Below are positions 45,976 through 55,834 of a stretch of DNA of 64,000 bases, in pieces (position 1 is the stretch's first letter; each line of letters starts with the position of its first letter). The stretch spans positions 186,001 through 250,000 of the forward strand of contig NZ_JALKBC010000002.1 in the NCBI RefSeq assembly GCF_023015865.1, in the 5' to 3' direction. Under the pieces are notes generated by a model, which searched no databases, had not been told where the DNA came from, and was given only the letters and a program-made list of their open reading frames with translations. The translations under genes were made by a program, and so were the position numbers. The DNA comes from Arenibacter sp. F26102. Its GTDB lineage: Bacteria > Bacteroidota > Bacteroidia > Flavobacteriales > Flavobacteriaceae.

Positions 45976-48900
45976 ATGACCATAGATTTAAGAAGAATCT
46001 GTATTTTTTTTATCGTCTTATGTCTTTTTATACCAAATTCATGGTCTCAAAAAGCTGTTCCAAAATTAAATTTCGTCAATATAAAGGAAGGAATCTCCAA
46101 AGTAGGGGTTTATTCCATTTTACAGGACGATTATGGCTTTATTTGGATCGGGACCAATGGGTCGGGATTGTACCGCTATGATGGCATAGATTATAATTCA
46201 TACAAGCACATTATTAATGATTCCACTTCTATCAGCAGTAGCCAGATTAATTGTTCATATTTAGACAGTAGGAATAGATTATGGGTGGGTACAGAAGTTG
46301 GCCTAAACCTTTACGATCGGGAAAAGGACCAGTTTAAGAGGATTCCGGTAGTATCTACCAATGTGCACGACGGCCCTATAATGCCCATAAGTGCATTAAA
46401 GGAGGATAATGATGGTAATCTGCTTATAGGCTCTTTCCGCTTTGGAATGTTTAAAATGAATCTCGATAATTTTGAGGTGGAGAAAGTAACCGTCAACGAA
46501 GCGGATGATTCAGATCTCTTGGTGGTAAGGGCTATTCAGACGGATTCCCGTGGGAAAATTTATGCTGGGACCAATATGGGCCTATATGTAATGGATGATA
46601 AATCTGGGGTTCTTAAACGTTTTGGTATTTGGAACAAAGGGGAGTTGAAATCCATTGAGGTCTCTATAAGATCCTTGCTTATTGATGATGCCAATAATAT
46701 TTGGGTAGGGACTTTCTACGATGGCTTGTATAAAGTGAAAATAGGGAATTCTAATGTTGACGAACCTGCGGTTATAGAGAAGTACGCTTTTTCCACCCAT
46801 CCCTTTTTTACTTTAATGACGCTCCCCGATGGTACGCTGATGTGCGGGACGGAAAACGATGGGTTGTTTCATATAAATGATAGTGGGGTTGTATTGAATC
46901 ATTATTTAACCAACAAAAAAGATGAAAAAAGCCTCTTGTCCAATTCTATATGGACCTTGTATTTGGATAACGATCAAAAAATATGGCTCGGTTATTACAA
47001 TAAAGGGGTAGCTGTTTATGATAAGTTATATGATAAGTTTAAAGACATAGAAAGTCTGTACAACAACCCAAATTCTTTGCAAATTAGTTCGGTTACCTCA
47101 ATTGTTAAAGACCCCTCGGATAAGCTATGGATAGGAATGGATGGTGGCGGAATAGATGTTCTGGACATGAAAAATAATGATTACAGTCATATTAACAAGG
47201 CCAGCAACAAGGATTATTCAGGTCTGACCAGTGATTATATACAGACCATTTTTATAGATAGTAAAGAAAATATTTGGGCAGGAAGTTGGGATGGTGGAAT
47301 CTATTTCCTGAAAAAAGGATCTAATAGGTTCATTAATTTTAATACCAATAATACCCAGGGTGGTTTAACATCCAATACGGTAATGAGTTTTGATGAGGAC
47401 AAGGGTGGTATTGTTTGGATCGGGACTTATCACAGCGGTTTGCATTCCTTCGATCCAAATACAAAACAGATTAAACAATATAATTCCTTGCCTTTTACTG
47501 ATCAAGGAGTCAATAGTAGCAGTGTATATAAGGTCTTGGTGGATTTTCAGGACAATGTGTGGTTGGGTACTACGCAAGGACTGTATAAGATAACGAAGCA
47601 GGAAGGCCAAAAGTTTTCTGTGGTATCCATGGTCGATAGAATGTCTCAGGAGTCGACCAATAATTCCGCGTCCAATTATATTTTATCACTTTATGAAAGT
47701 AGTGACCGAACTATTTGGATAGGGACTAAGGGAGCAGGTCTATGTAACTACCAGCCTAAAACCGATTCTATTATTTGGTACGATAAGCGCAAAGGCTTGG
47801 AAGAAGAAAATGTGTGTGGTATTATTGAAAGTTTGGATGGCAACATTTGGGTAGGCGGTAATGCTGGAATTTCGAAAATGGACGTAAAGACCAGGGAATT
47901 TAGCAATTTCACCACAGATGATGGTCTACTTGCCAACGATTTCAATATCAATTCCACTTTTAGGGATAATGGGGGTAATATTTATTTTGGAAGTTATCAG
48001 GGAGTCAATTACTTTAATCCTTCGCAGATAATTACCAACACCAACGAGACTTCGTTGTATCTGTCTGAATTTAGGTTATTCAATGAAAAAGTCTTGCCTA
48101 CTCAAGAAGATTCCCCATTGAAGAAGGTGATTTCCGAAACGGACAGTATTGTGTTGAATCATAGTCAGTCTGTTTTTACTATTGAGTATTCGGGCATAAA
48201 CTACACCCGTCCAGAAAAAAATGAATATGCCTATTATTTGGAGGGGTATGAAGAATCATGGAATTATGTTGGAAAAAAAAGAAGTGCTACCTATACCAAC
48301 TTGGATCCTGGGAATTATACCTTTAAATTAAAAGCAGCCAATAATGATGGCGTTTGGAACGCTTCACCTTTAACTTTACACATTACGGTTTTATCGCCCT
48401 GGTGGAAAACTAATTGGGCTTTACTGTCTTATATAGCATTATTTGTATTAGGCGTTTATCTGCTGAATAAAATGACCCAGTCTAGGATAAGGGAAAGGCA
48501 AATAATACATTCAGAACGCGAAAAAAGGTTGCAGGAAAAAGATCTAGATGAAAAAAAGTTTCAATTTTTCACTAATATATCGCACGAGTTCAGAACCCCA
48601 CTCACCTTGATAATTAATCCACTTAAGGATATCCTTAATGACGATAGTTTAAGCCTGCCACCTAGGATAAGGGAAAAGCACGGTATAATTTATAAGAATA
48701 CAGATCGACTTTATAGGTTGGTGAACGAGTTGTTGGACTTTAGAAAATTGGAGTTAAATAAAATTGGGGTTAGAGCCAAAGAACTCAACTTGATAGATTT
48801 AACTCAGGAAGTCATAAGCCATTTCAAGGAGGAAGCATTGGATAAAAATATACATCTTAGCTTGGATTCGGATGCCGAGGATTTAAATATATGGGCCGAC

Positions 48901-50157
48901 GAGAGTATGTTGGAGAAAATTATTTTCAATCTGCTTTCCAACGCCTTTAAGGTTACCCCAGAAGATGGGGCCATTAATATTCAACTACTCTCTAAGCATG
49001 AAATGTACGGCTTGCCATTGGTAGATAAAACAAATCCTACACCAGGGGTAGAGCTAATTATTTCGGATACTGGCCCAGGACTCAAACAAGAAGAAACAAA
49101 GAAGATTTTTGAACGCTTTTATCAAGTGGAAAACTTGAATAAGACCTATTACGGAGGAACAGGTATTGGTTTGGAGGTGGTCCAAAGTTTTGTGGACCTG
49201 CACAAAGGGAAAATTGAAGTAAAGAGCGAGGTTGGTAGTGGAACGTCCTTTAGGATAATTTTGCCAAAAGGAACAGGGCACTTTAAAGCGAATGAAATCT
49301 TGTCGGATGTTAAAGAACCTGATTCCCATAAGGAACGGGTCAACTTGGTTAGTTCCAAAATTGAAGAGGTGTCGGAGGTTGGTCCGGAGGAAGCGAGCAT
49401 GGCCTATACCTTATTGATCGTTGAAGATAATGGTGAACTTAGGAGTTACCTAAAAAATGAACTTAAAAATCAATATAAGATACTTTTGGCCAAAAATGGC
49501 AAGGAGGGCTTGGAATTGGCCAAGTCGGCACTTCCCGATATTATTATTACAGATGTTATTATGCCCGAGATGGATGGTTTTGAATTTTGTAAAAAAATTA
49601 AGGGGGATTTGAGGACCAGTCATATACCTTTATTGATGCTTACGGCAAAAGCGCGGATAGATGATAGAATGGAAGGGATTGAAACGGGAGCAGATGCTTA
49701 TATGGTTAAACCTTTCGATTTAAGACTACTAAGACTAAGGTTATCGCAACTAATAACCAGTAGGCAACTAATTTTCAATAAATATTTCAGTGTTATCAGT
49801 GATGTACCAGTGAACAAAAATACTACCTCCTTAGATAAGGATTTTATTGAAAAAGTTTTGAATTACATCAACAAAAATATCGACGATCCCGAACTAAGTG
49901 TTGAAGCTTTGGCTTCGCATTTAAATTTGAGCAGGAGCCAGTTTTATAGAAAAATAAAGGCGCTTACCAACCAAACGGCTAATGAATTATTGAGAAATAT
50001 AAGGATCGAAAGGGCCAAACAAATTATTGAAAACGGAAACAGGAATATAAGTGAGGTTTGTTACAAGGTTGGGTTCTCCACTCCTTCATATTTTACAAAA
50101 TGCTTTAAAGAACATTTTGGGATTCTGCCTACAGAGGTTGATTCAATAAAATCTTAA
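45976..50157 (+). CDS. Hybrid two-component system regulator (HTCS) of the beta-glucan PUL
   Basis: A 1393-residue one-protein sensor and regulator. The signal peptide (1-24, FFIVLCLFIPNSWSQ) is followed by about 14 periplasmic Reg_prop beta-propeller repeats (WIGTNGSGLYRYDG, WVGTEVGLNLYDR, WIGMDGGGIDVLD), a Y_Y_Y domain (about 735-805) and a TM helix (about 815-835). HisKA has His870 in NISHEFRTPLTLI, and HATPase has NLLSNAFKV and GGTGIGLEVV. REC (about 1143-1260) has Asp1193 in TDVIMPEMDG, and an AraC DNA-binding domain occupies about 1285-1390. In PULs such proteins bind oligosaccharide in the periplasm and activate the adjacent susCD genes, which here follow downstream. Confidence 0.96.
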   Translation: MTIDLRRICIFFIVLCLFIPNSWSQKAVPKLNFVNIKEGISKVGVYSILQDDYGFIWIGTNGSGLYRYDGIDYNSYKHIINDSTSISSSQINCSYLDSRNRLWVGTEVGLNLYDREKDQFKRIPVVSTNVHDGPIMPISALKEDNDGNLLIGSFRFGMFKMNLDNFEVEKVTVNEADDSDLLVVRAIQTDSRGKIYAGTNMGLYVMDDKSGVLKRFGIWNKGELKSIEVSIRSLLIDDANNIWVGTFYDGLYKVKIGNSNVDEPAVIEKYAFSTHPFFTLMTLPDGTLMCGTENDGLFHINDSGVVLNHYLTNKKDEKSLLSNSIWTLYLDNDQKIWLGYYNKGVAVYDKLYDKFKDIESLYNNPNSLQISSVTSIVKDPSDKLWIGMDGGGIDVLDMKNNDYSHINKASNKDYSGLTSDYIQTIFIDSKENIWAGSWDGGIYFLKKGSNRFINFNTNNTQGGLTSNTVMSFDEDKGGIVWIGTYHSGLHSFDPNTKQIKQYNSLPFTDQGVNSSSVYKVLVDFQDNVWLGTTQGLYKITKQEGQKFSVVSMVDRMSQESTNNSASNYILSLYESSDRTIWIGTKGAGLCNYQPKTDSIIWYDKRKGLEEENVCGIIESLDGNIWVGGNAGISKMDVKTREFSNFTTDDGLLANDFNINSTFRDNGGNIYFGSYQGVNYFNPSQIITNTNETSLYLSEFRLFNEKVLPTQEDSPLKKVISETDSIVLNHSQSVFTIEYSGINYTRPEKNEYAYYLEGYEESWNYVGKKRSATYTNLDPGNYTFKLKAANNDGVWNASPLTLHITVLSPWWKTNWALLSYIALFVLGVYLLNKMTQSRIRERQIIHSEREKRLQEKDLDEKKFQFFTNISHEFRTPLTLIINPLKDILNDDSLSLPPRIREKHGIIYKNTDRLYRLVNELLDFRKLELNKIGVRAKELNLIDLTQEVISHFKEEALDKNIHLSLDSDAEDLNIWADESMLEKIIFNLLSNAFKVTPEDGAINIQLLSKHEMYGLPLVDKTNPTPGVELIISDTGPGLKQEETKKIFERFYQVENLNKTYYGGTGIGLEVVQSFVDLHKGKIEVKSEVGSGTSFRIILPKGTGHFKANEILSDVKEPDSHKERVNLVSSKIEEVSEVGPEEASMAYTLLIVEDNGELRSYLKNELKNQYKILLAKNGKEGLELAKSALPDIIITDVIMPEMDGFEFCKKIKGDLRTSHIPLLMLTAKARIDDRMEGIETGADAYMVKPFDLRLLRLRLSQLITSRQLIFNKYFSVISDVPVNKNTTSLDKDFIEKVLNYINKNIDDPELSVEALASHLNLSRSQFYRKIKALTNQTANELLRNIRIERAKQIIENGNRNISEVCYKVGFSTPSYFTKCFKEHFGILPTEVDSIKS

Positions 50158-50663
50158 AGCCTTACTCTTTGATTCTGGTTTAGGAATTATATATATGTCA
50201 TTATGTTGGGGTAGAACATTGGTCTGTCCTGTTACAAAATGTTTCAAGGGGGCTGGTCTGGTGCTGCCTTTTTATTTCCGTCAAATGCTAAAAGGCAACG
50301 CAACTAATTTTTGACAAAAAGCAAACACGGTTGCCCTATATTTTAATTTTTATAATTCTTCATTTCAATACATCAACTTTTTGATTTACAGTCCATGTTC
50401 TTCAGCCTATTATTTTATATAATAGGGCCTCCACACGCCTTCTATAAGCCCAGTTAATTTTAACATAAGGTTAAATTGTCATTTTAAGGAAGTCCTTTAA
50501 AATTAGTTTCTCTCCATTGTACTGAAAAAATACTATAACAATTGATGCACGCTATGCAAATGATGTTGCATACCGGAATTATAGATGAAAGTTGCAGCAA
50601 AACTTCTACGTGTTGCACCATATCTAGCATGCACAATTTAATATTTATTTAACATTTGAAGGA
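50158..50663. other. 506-bp regulatory spacer between HTCS and PUL structural genes
   Basis: No convincing gene. GGCAAC / GTTGCC at 50294-50299 and 50330-50335 forms a weak inverted repeat. The 50540-50635 stretch is rich in TGCA-containing words. The best-defined signal is the perfect inverted repeat at 50553-50572. I could not assign a definite -7 element, although TAATTTTTG near 50304 is close to the consensus with one extra base. Confidence 0.5.
50553..50572. promoter_or_regulatory. Perfect inverted repeat, candidate HTCS operator
   Basis: TATGCAA, 6-bp spacer ATGATG, then TTGCATA: a perfect 7-bp inverted repeat 92 bp before the small-peptide gene. Two further GTTGCA words lie within about 60 bp downstream. 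A dimeric AraC-type output domain would suit such a site, but binding is inferred. Confidence 0.5.
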
Positions 50664-50768
50664 ATGAAAATTAACAATCCAAAATTCAAATGGAAGCAGT
50701 TCATAGAGATACTGCTGATAATAGCCATCGTTGCATTGCTGGTTTTTGTCATCGTTTTTATTCTCTAA
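50664..50768 (+). CDS. 34-aa single-pass membrane peptide at the head of the PUL
   Basis: ATG at 50664, preceded by AAGGA, opens a 34-codon frame ending TAA 50766-50768. The product is MKINNPKFKWKQF followed by an uninterrupted 20-residue hydrophobic helix (LLIIAIVALLVFVIVFIL end). Positive charge before the helix predicts the N-terminus in the cytoplasm. It lies between the putative operator and susC, so it is probably the first gene of the PUL transcript. No family recognised and no cysteine or lipobox. Confidence 0.55.
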   Translation: MKINNPKFKWKQFIEILLIIAIVALLVFVIVFIL

Positions 50769-50823
50769 ATAGATAATAATTAAGGCCTTTTGGTTCACTG
50801 AAAAAACATAAGATTTAATACTA

Positions 50824-50862
50824 ATGAAAACTCAATTAATTAACCTAAACTATTTTATATGA
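50824..50862 (+). other. Possible 12-codon leader ORF overlapping the susC start
   Basis: ATG 50824 encodes MKTQLINLNYFI and its TGA (50860-50862) overlaps the susC ATG at 50859. The overlap would allow translational coupling. There is no independent evidence of translation. Confidence 0.25.
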
Positions 50863-53800
50863 TGCTAAAGTTTAAATTCTTGATTATCACTTTGGTAATG
50901 GTGTGCGCGCAAAACCTAGTTTCGCAGACCAAGACCATAACAGGACTGGTGTCCGATGAGTCGGGCTTACCGTTGCCCGGAGTAACGGTCGTTGTAAAAG
51001 GTACCGTTAATGGAACCAATACCGATTTCGATGGGAATTATTCTATTGATAACGTAGGGCCTGAAGATCGACTTGTTTTTACCTATATAGGAATGGTTGA
51101 CCAGACAATTTTGATTGGACAACAGACAGTTGTAAATGTAACTCTTCAAGAATCATATGAGTCATTGGAAGAAGTTGTTGTAGTGGGGTACGGAGTTCAA
51201 AAGAAGGCTTTGACCACTGGGGCCAATATTAACGTGAAAGGTGATGATATTGCCGAGTTGAACACATCAACAGCGATGGAGGCACTTCAAGGTATAGCAC
51301 CAGGGGTAAGCGTTACTAGGAATAATGGCCAGCCAGGCGCAGGTACCAAGGTTACTATTCGTGGTCTAGGCACCATAGGGAATTCCAGTCCATTATATAT
51401 TGTGGATGGGGTAGCTGTTGGCAATATTGATTATTTAAACGGATCGGATATTGAATCTATTGATGTTCTGAAGGATGCTGCTTCGGCTGCAATTTATGGT
51501 TCCAGGGCTGCCAATGGGGTAGTGCTGGTAACAACGCATAAAGGAAGAAAAGGAAGACAAGCGCAGGTGCAGTATGATACCTATTATGGATTTCAAAATA
51601 TTTACAAGAACTTATCGCCACTTAATGCCCAAGAGTACATGTATATTATGGATGAGGGCAGGGTCAATGATGGGTTGGCACCGAACGATTGGGAAGCCAT
51701 ACTTCAAAATAATAGCTGGCTAAATAATAATTATCCCAACAATTTGGGAACCCAACTGGGTACCGAAATATGGAGCATGCTTCAAAATGGTTGGGAAGGT
51801 ACCAATTGGATAGATGAAATGACTACCAAAAGTGCTCCTATTTCAAGTCACTCCGTGAATATTACCGGAGGAGGTGAGGATAGTACCTATGCATTTGGGG
51901 TTTCTTATTTGGATCAAACCGGGATGATCGGCGGCAATATTACCGATGCTGGGTATAAGAGACTTACGGCCCGTATGAACACGGAATTTGTACTTTTCAA
52001 AAACGAGGATCACAGTATTGTTACCGTAGGTGAGAATTTCACTTATACCAATACCGAAAACAGAAGTGTTGCAACAGGAAATATCTACTGGAACGACCTT
52101 CACAATGCGTTGGTGCAAAATCCTTTGATGCCTGCCTATTGGGATAAATCGCCCGATGCCAATGGCTTTACTCCTACCTTGGACGGATTATCCAATAACC
52201 AGACCAATCCACTTGCAGTAATGTTTTACAGACATAACTACAGTAATTTGGGCAACAAGAACAATACGATAGTCGGAAACGTGTATTTGGAAATAGAGCC
52301 CGTAAAAGACCTGAAATTTAGATCTTCATACGGCTTGGATTCATGGTTTGGCCATGGAAGATCCTGGACACCTACCTATGCTTTGGGGGTTCTTTATAGC
52401 AATGCCAATGATGGGGCAGCCCAGAATCAGTATTTGGGAGCCAACCTAACATGGACGAATACCATTTCCTATGAGCGTCTTTTTGGTGATCATAAGGTGA
52501 CTGCCTTGATCGGTAATGAGGTGTATAAAAATCAGATCAACAATTCCGTTGGGGGCAGCAAGGCGAATACCAGATTTGGATTGCCAGAGTATGCCTATTT
52601 GAACAATGTGGATAAGACCGATGTAAACTCCATTAATACTTACGGTGCGGATTGGGCTGCAGGGGGTGGCGGACTACTATCTTATATAGCTAGGGCACAA
52701 TATGATTACAAGGAAAAATATCTATTATCAGCTACGATGAGGGCAGATGGTTCGTCCAACTTTGCCGAAGGCAATAGATGGGGGTATTTCCCATCGGTGT
52801 CAGCAGGATGGATTTTGACTAATGAGGATTTTATTGGAAATGACAATGGTGTTTTAGACTTTGCCAAATTAAGGGGAAGTTGGGGACAGAACGGAAATCA
52901 ATCCATAGATAATTTTATCTACAGTTCCAATATCGCATATCTAAATCCAGGTTATTATTTTGGTGATACAAAACCTATTTCAGGACCTACAGCGGTCCCT
53001 GCTAGGGTAACCAATCCAGATGTTACTTGGGAAACCTCGGAACAGTTGAACGTTGGTTTGGATGCCAGGCTCTTTAACTCAAAACTAGCCTTTACAGCAG
53101 ATTGGTACAAGAAGACCACGAAAGACTGGTTGGTTATTGCTCCAATTCAAGGTACGTCTGGTGCTGGGGCACCTTATATAAATGGAGGTGATATTGAAAA
53201 CTCGGGTTACGAACTTATGTTGTCATGGAACGATTATGATGGGGAATTTAAGTATGGAGCTACTATAAGCGGAGCCTTCAACAAGAATGAAATTACAAAA
53301 ATTGCGAATTCGGATGGAATAATTCAAGGTCCTAGTTCGGTGTTGTCACAAGGAACCGCTTCTGTGTCAAGGGCAGAAGTAGGTAAGCCTATAGGATTCT
53401 TTTACGGATACGAAACAGATGGTATTTTGCAAACACAGGATGAGGTGGATGCCTATGTGAAACCAACGGATGGCACCCCATACTTTAGCGATCAGCGTCC
53501 AGGAGATGTAAGGTTCGTAGACCAAAATCAGGATGGTGTTATAGATGAGAACGATAAAAAAATGTTGGGGAACCCCAATCCGGATTTCGAATTGGGAATT
53601 CAACTTAATGCAGAATACAAAGGTTTTTACGCCAATGTTACCCTTTCCGGGAAATACGGTATGCAGGTAATGCAATCTTACCGTTCTTTCGCTGATAATT
53701 TTGATCAAAACTATACCACGGAAATATTCGGACGTTGGCACGGTGCCGGAACTTCAAATACACTACCTCGCTTAAGTTCTGTATCCAATAGGAATACTAA

Positions 53801-54074
53801 CTGGATTTCCGATATATATATGCAGGATGCAGATTACTTAAGGATCAATAATTTAACGGTAGGTTTTAAGTTGGGCGAGTATATCAAGGACATTAAATTT
53901 ATTTCCGATATTAAAATTTACGGTGCAATCAACAACCTATATACGTTTACAAATTTTAAAGGCATGGATCCAGAAGTTTCCTTTGGTCACGATGCAGGTT
54001 GGGCCTCGGGTATCGACCTAGGTCTATATCCCTTACCAAGAACTGTAATGTTCGGATTTAGTGTTGATTTTTAA
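50859..54074 (+). CDS. SusC/RagA-family TonB-linked outer-membrane transporter
   Basis: The 1071-residue protein imports oligosaccharides in complex with the SusD-like lipoprotein. It has a signal peptide (LIITLVMVCAQNLVSQ), a CarboxypepD_reg-like domain (about 25-105: GLPLPGVTVVVKGT), the TonB box/plug region VVVVGYGVQKKALTTGANI, and the diagnostic SusC motif PLYIVDGVAV followed by ESIDVLKDAASAAIYGSRAA. The beta-barrel ends VMFGFSVDF. ATG at 50859 is directly followed by another ATG at 50862. susD follows after 15 bp. Given the GH16 downstream, the substrate is likely a beta-glucan. Confidence 0.96.
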   Translation: MMLKFKFLIITLVMVCAQNLVSQTKTITGLVSDESGLPLPGVTVVVKGTVNGTNTDFDGNYSIDNVGPEDRLVFTYIGMVDQTILIGQQTVVNVTLQESYESLEEVVVVGYGVQKKALTTGANINVKGDDIAELNTSTAMEALQGIAPGVSVTRNNGQPGAGTKVTIRGLGTIGNSSPLYIVDGVAVGNIDYLNGSDIESIDVLKDAASAAIYGSRAANGVVLVTTHKGRKGRQAQVQYDTYYGFQNIYKNLSPLNAQEYMYIMDEGRVNDGLAPNDWEAILQNNSWLNNNYPNNLGTQLGTEIWSMLQNGWEGTNWIDEMTTKSAPISSHSVNITGGGEDSTYAFGVSYLDQTGMIGGNITDAGYKRLTARMNTEFVLFKNEDHSIVTVGENFTYTNTENRSVATGNIYWNDLHNALVQNPLMPAYWDKSPDANGFTPTLDGLSNNQTNPLAVMFYRHNYSNLGNKNNTIVGNVYLEIEPVKDLKFRSSYGLDSWFGHGRSWTPTYALGVLYSNANDGAAQNQYLGANLTWTNTISYERLFGDHKVTALIGNEVYKNQINNSVGGSKANTRFGLPEYAYLNNVDKTDVNSINTYGADWAAGGGGLLSYIARAQYDYKEKYLLSATMRADGSSNFAEGNRWGYFPSVSAGWILTNEDFIGNDNGVLDFAKLRGSWGQNGNQSIDNFIYSSNIAYLNPGYYFGDTKPISGPTAVPARVTNPDVTWETSEQLNVGLDARLFNSKLAFTADWYKKTTKDWLVIAPIQGTSGAGAPYINGGDIENSGYELMLSWNDYDGEFKYGATISGAFNKNEITKIANSDGIIQGPSSVLSQGTASVSRAEVGKPIGFFYGYETDGILQTQDEVDAYVKPTDGTPYFSDQRPGDVRFVDQNQDGVIDENDKKMLGNPNPDFELGIQLNAEYKGFYANVTLSGKYGMQVMQSYRSFADNFDQNYTTEIFGRWHGAGTSNTLPRLSSVSNRNTNWISDIYMQDADYLRINNLTVGFKLGEYIKDIKFISDIKIYGAINNLYTFTNFKGMDPEVSFGHDAGWASGIDLGLYPLPRTVMFGFSVDF

Positions 54075-54089
54075 TTTTAAAAACAGTAG

Positions 54090-55805
54090 ATGATGAAAAA
54101 ACTAGTATATAATATATGCATTGCGGCTTTGGTTTTTACTACAAGTTGCAGCGAGAAATTTTTGGACACTGAAAATCTTTACGAAAAAAGTTTAGACAAC
54201 TTTTACAGTAGTCCAAAAGATATAGATGAGGCCATGTCAGGTGTTTATAACGCCATGTATACAGGCGGTGTTCATAGTGATGAGGGTATTGCCGCCAATC
54301 TACTTTCCGATATGATGTTGGGTGGTGGCGGTCCAGATGATAAATCTGCAAAAAATGTAGATAAATTTGAAGATCCTGAGGAGGATACCTACCGCGATTT
54401 ATGGGTGGAAACCTACAATGGGGTTACTAGGGCAAATGCCATAATTGAAAAGGTTGAGGAGGTAGATTTTACTTCTTTCTTTGATACGCCCGAAGAGGCC
54501 GTAGCTTTTAAAAACCAGACTATTGGGGAAGCCTATTTTATGAGGGGGTATTATTATTTAAGAGCAGCAAAGTTCTTCGGCGGTCTGCCTTTGATTCTTG
54601 CTATCAACGACCCTCGTGATGCGCCTAGGGCCTCCTTTACCGAGACTTTTGCCCAGATAGCATCAGATTTTAAAGTGGCCATAGAAACTATGCCCTCTAC
54701 CAATTCCAATGACATCCCTACTTCCAGTTATGGACATGCCAATAAATGGGTGGCGGAAGCCTATATGGCAAGAGCTTACCTTTTCTATACTGGGTATATG
54801 AGTAATATTGAAGGCCAGTCTACTTCAGATTTGCCTTTGGCAGATGGAGGGTCATTGTCCAAAAGTAGTGTTCTTGCTTATTTGGATGATTGTATTAATA
54901 ATAGTGGCTACGAATTAGCCACAGACTTCAGAAATTTATGGCCTTATTCCTATGTAAACCAAAGTGCAGGTACAACGGTGCTACCATGGGCACAAACAGA
55001 AGGATTGGCCTGGGTTGGACAGGACGGACACACTCCTACTTTTGGCACGGGCAATAAAGAAACCATGTTTGCTCTGAGATACTCCACCACTAGTTGGGGA
55101 GAAGGGCAGAAATATAATAACAGAATGCCATTGTTTATGGGAATTCGTGATAACTCCATGGTCCCTTTTGGACAAGGCTGGGGCTGGGGAACCATAAACC
55201 CAAAACTTTGGAACCAGTGGAACGATGCCGATAAAAGAAAAGTTGGTTCCATTATAGAGGTGGGGAATGCCGACCAAGGAACTGGGGGGTATGAAGCCGA
55301 CAAAGGTGATCATGAAACCGGCTTTTTTAATAAAAAATACACTACGGTACAACATCCTGATCCAGACGGAGTGGACGGGGTGAAAGGTATGTTCTACTTT
55401 TTGTACGATATGAACAATGGAGATCCCATGCAGTTATGGGCAGCACAAGATTATATATTGATGCGATTTGCAGATGTGCTATTGATGCATTCTGAAATTT
55501 CGGGTACAGCAACAGGAATGAACAGGGTACGCGTTAGGGCCGGTCTGGGAGAAATAGGATATTCTTTGGAAGCCTTAAAGGAAGAGCGTTTACATGAATT
55601 GGCTTTTGAAGGAATACGATGGTTCGATTTGGTTCGTTGGGGCGATGTTAATACTGCTTTTGGCGATGCTATCAATGTTAGGAATTCGGGTATAGATGCC
55701 GTATATAAAGTTACCTACCGTCCGGAAACCAAAGGTTTGGTTCCAGTTCCAGAAACTGAGATAAGATTATCCGGAGGAGTGTACACACAAAACCCAGGCT
55801 GGTAA
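54090..55805 (+). CDS. SusD/RagB-family glycan-binding lipoprotein
   Basis: A 571-residue surface lipoprotein that caps the SusC barrel and binds glycan. Signal peptide with lipobox VFTTSC followed by SEKFLDTENLY, the typical SusD start. TPR-like helices include AYFMRGYYYLRAAKFFGGLPL, and the C-terminal SusD domain has LRFADVLLMHSE-type sequence (ILMRFADVLLMHSEI) and EERLHELAFEGIRWFDLVRW. It is 15 bp after susC and followed by a surface lipoprotein gene 29 bp later. Confidence 0.96.
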   Translation: MMKKLVYNICIAALVFTTSCSEKFLDTENLYEKSLDNFYSSPKDIDEAMSGVYNAMYTGGVHSDEGIAANLLSDMMLGGGGPDDKSAKNVDKFEDPEEDTYRDLWVETYNGVTRANAIIEKVEEVDFTSFFDTPEEAVAFKNQTIGEAYFMRGYYYLRAAKFFGGLPLILAINDPRDAPRASFTETFAQIASDFKVAIETMPSTNSNDIPTSSYGHANKWVAEAYMARAYLFYTGYMSNIEGQSTSDLPLADGGSLSKSSVLAYLDDCINNSGYELATDFRNLWPYSYVNQSAGTTVLPWAQTEGLAWVGQDGHTPTFGTGNKETMFALRYSTTSWGEGQKYNNRMPLFMGIRDNSMVPFGQGWGWGTINPKLWNQWNDADKRKVGSIIEVGNADQGTGGYEADKGDHETGFFNKKYTTVQHPDPDGVDGVKGMFYFLYDMNNGDPMQLWAAQDYILMRFADVLLMHSEISGTATGMNRVRVRAGLGEIGYSLEALKEERLHELAFEGIRWFDLVRWGDVNTAFGDAINVRNSGIDAVYKVTYRPETKGLVPVPETEIRLSGGVYTQNPGW

Positions 55806-55834
55806 AATAGTTGAATCTAAAAAAATATAGACAG

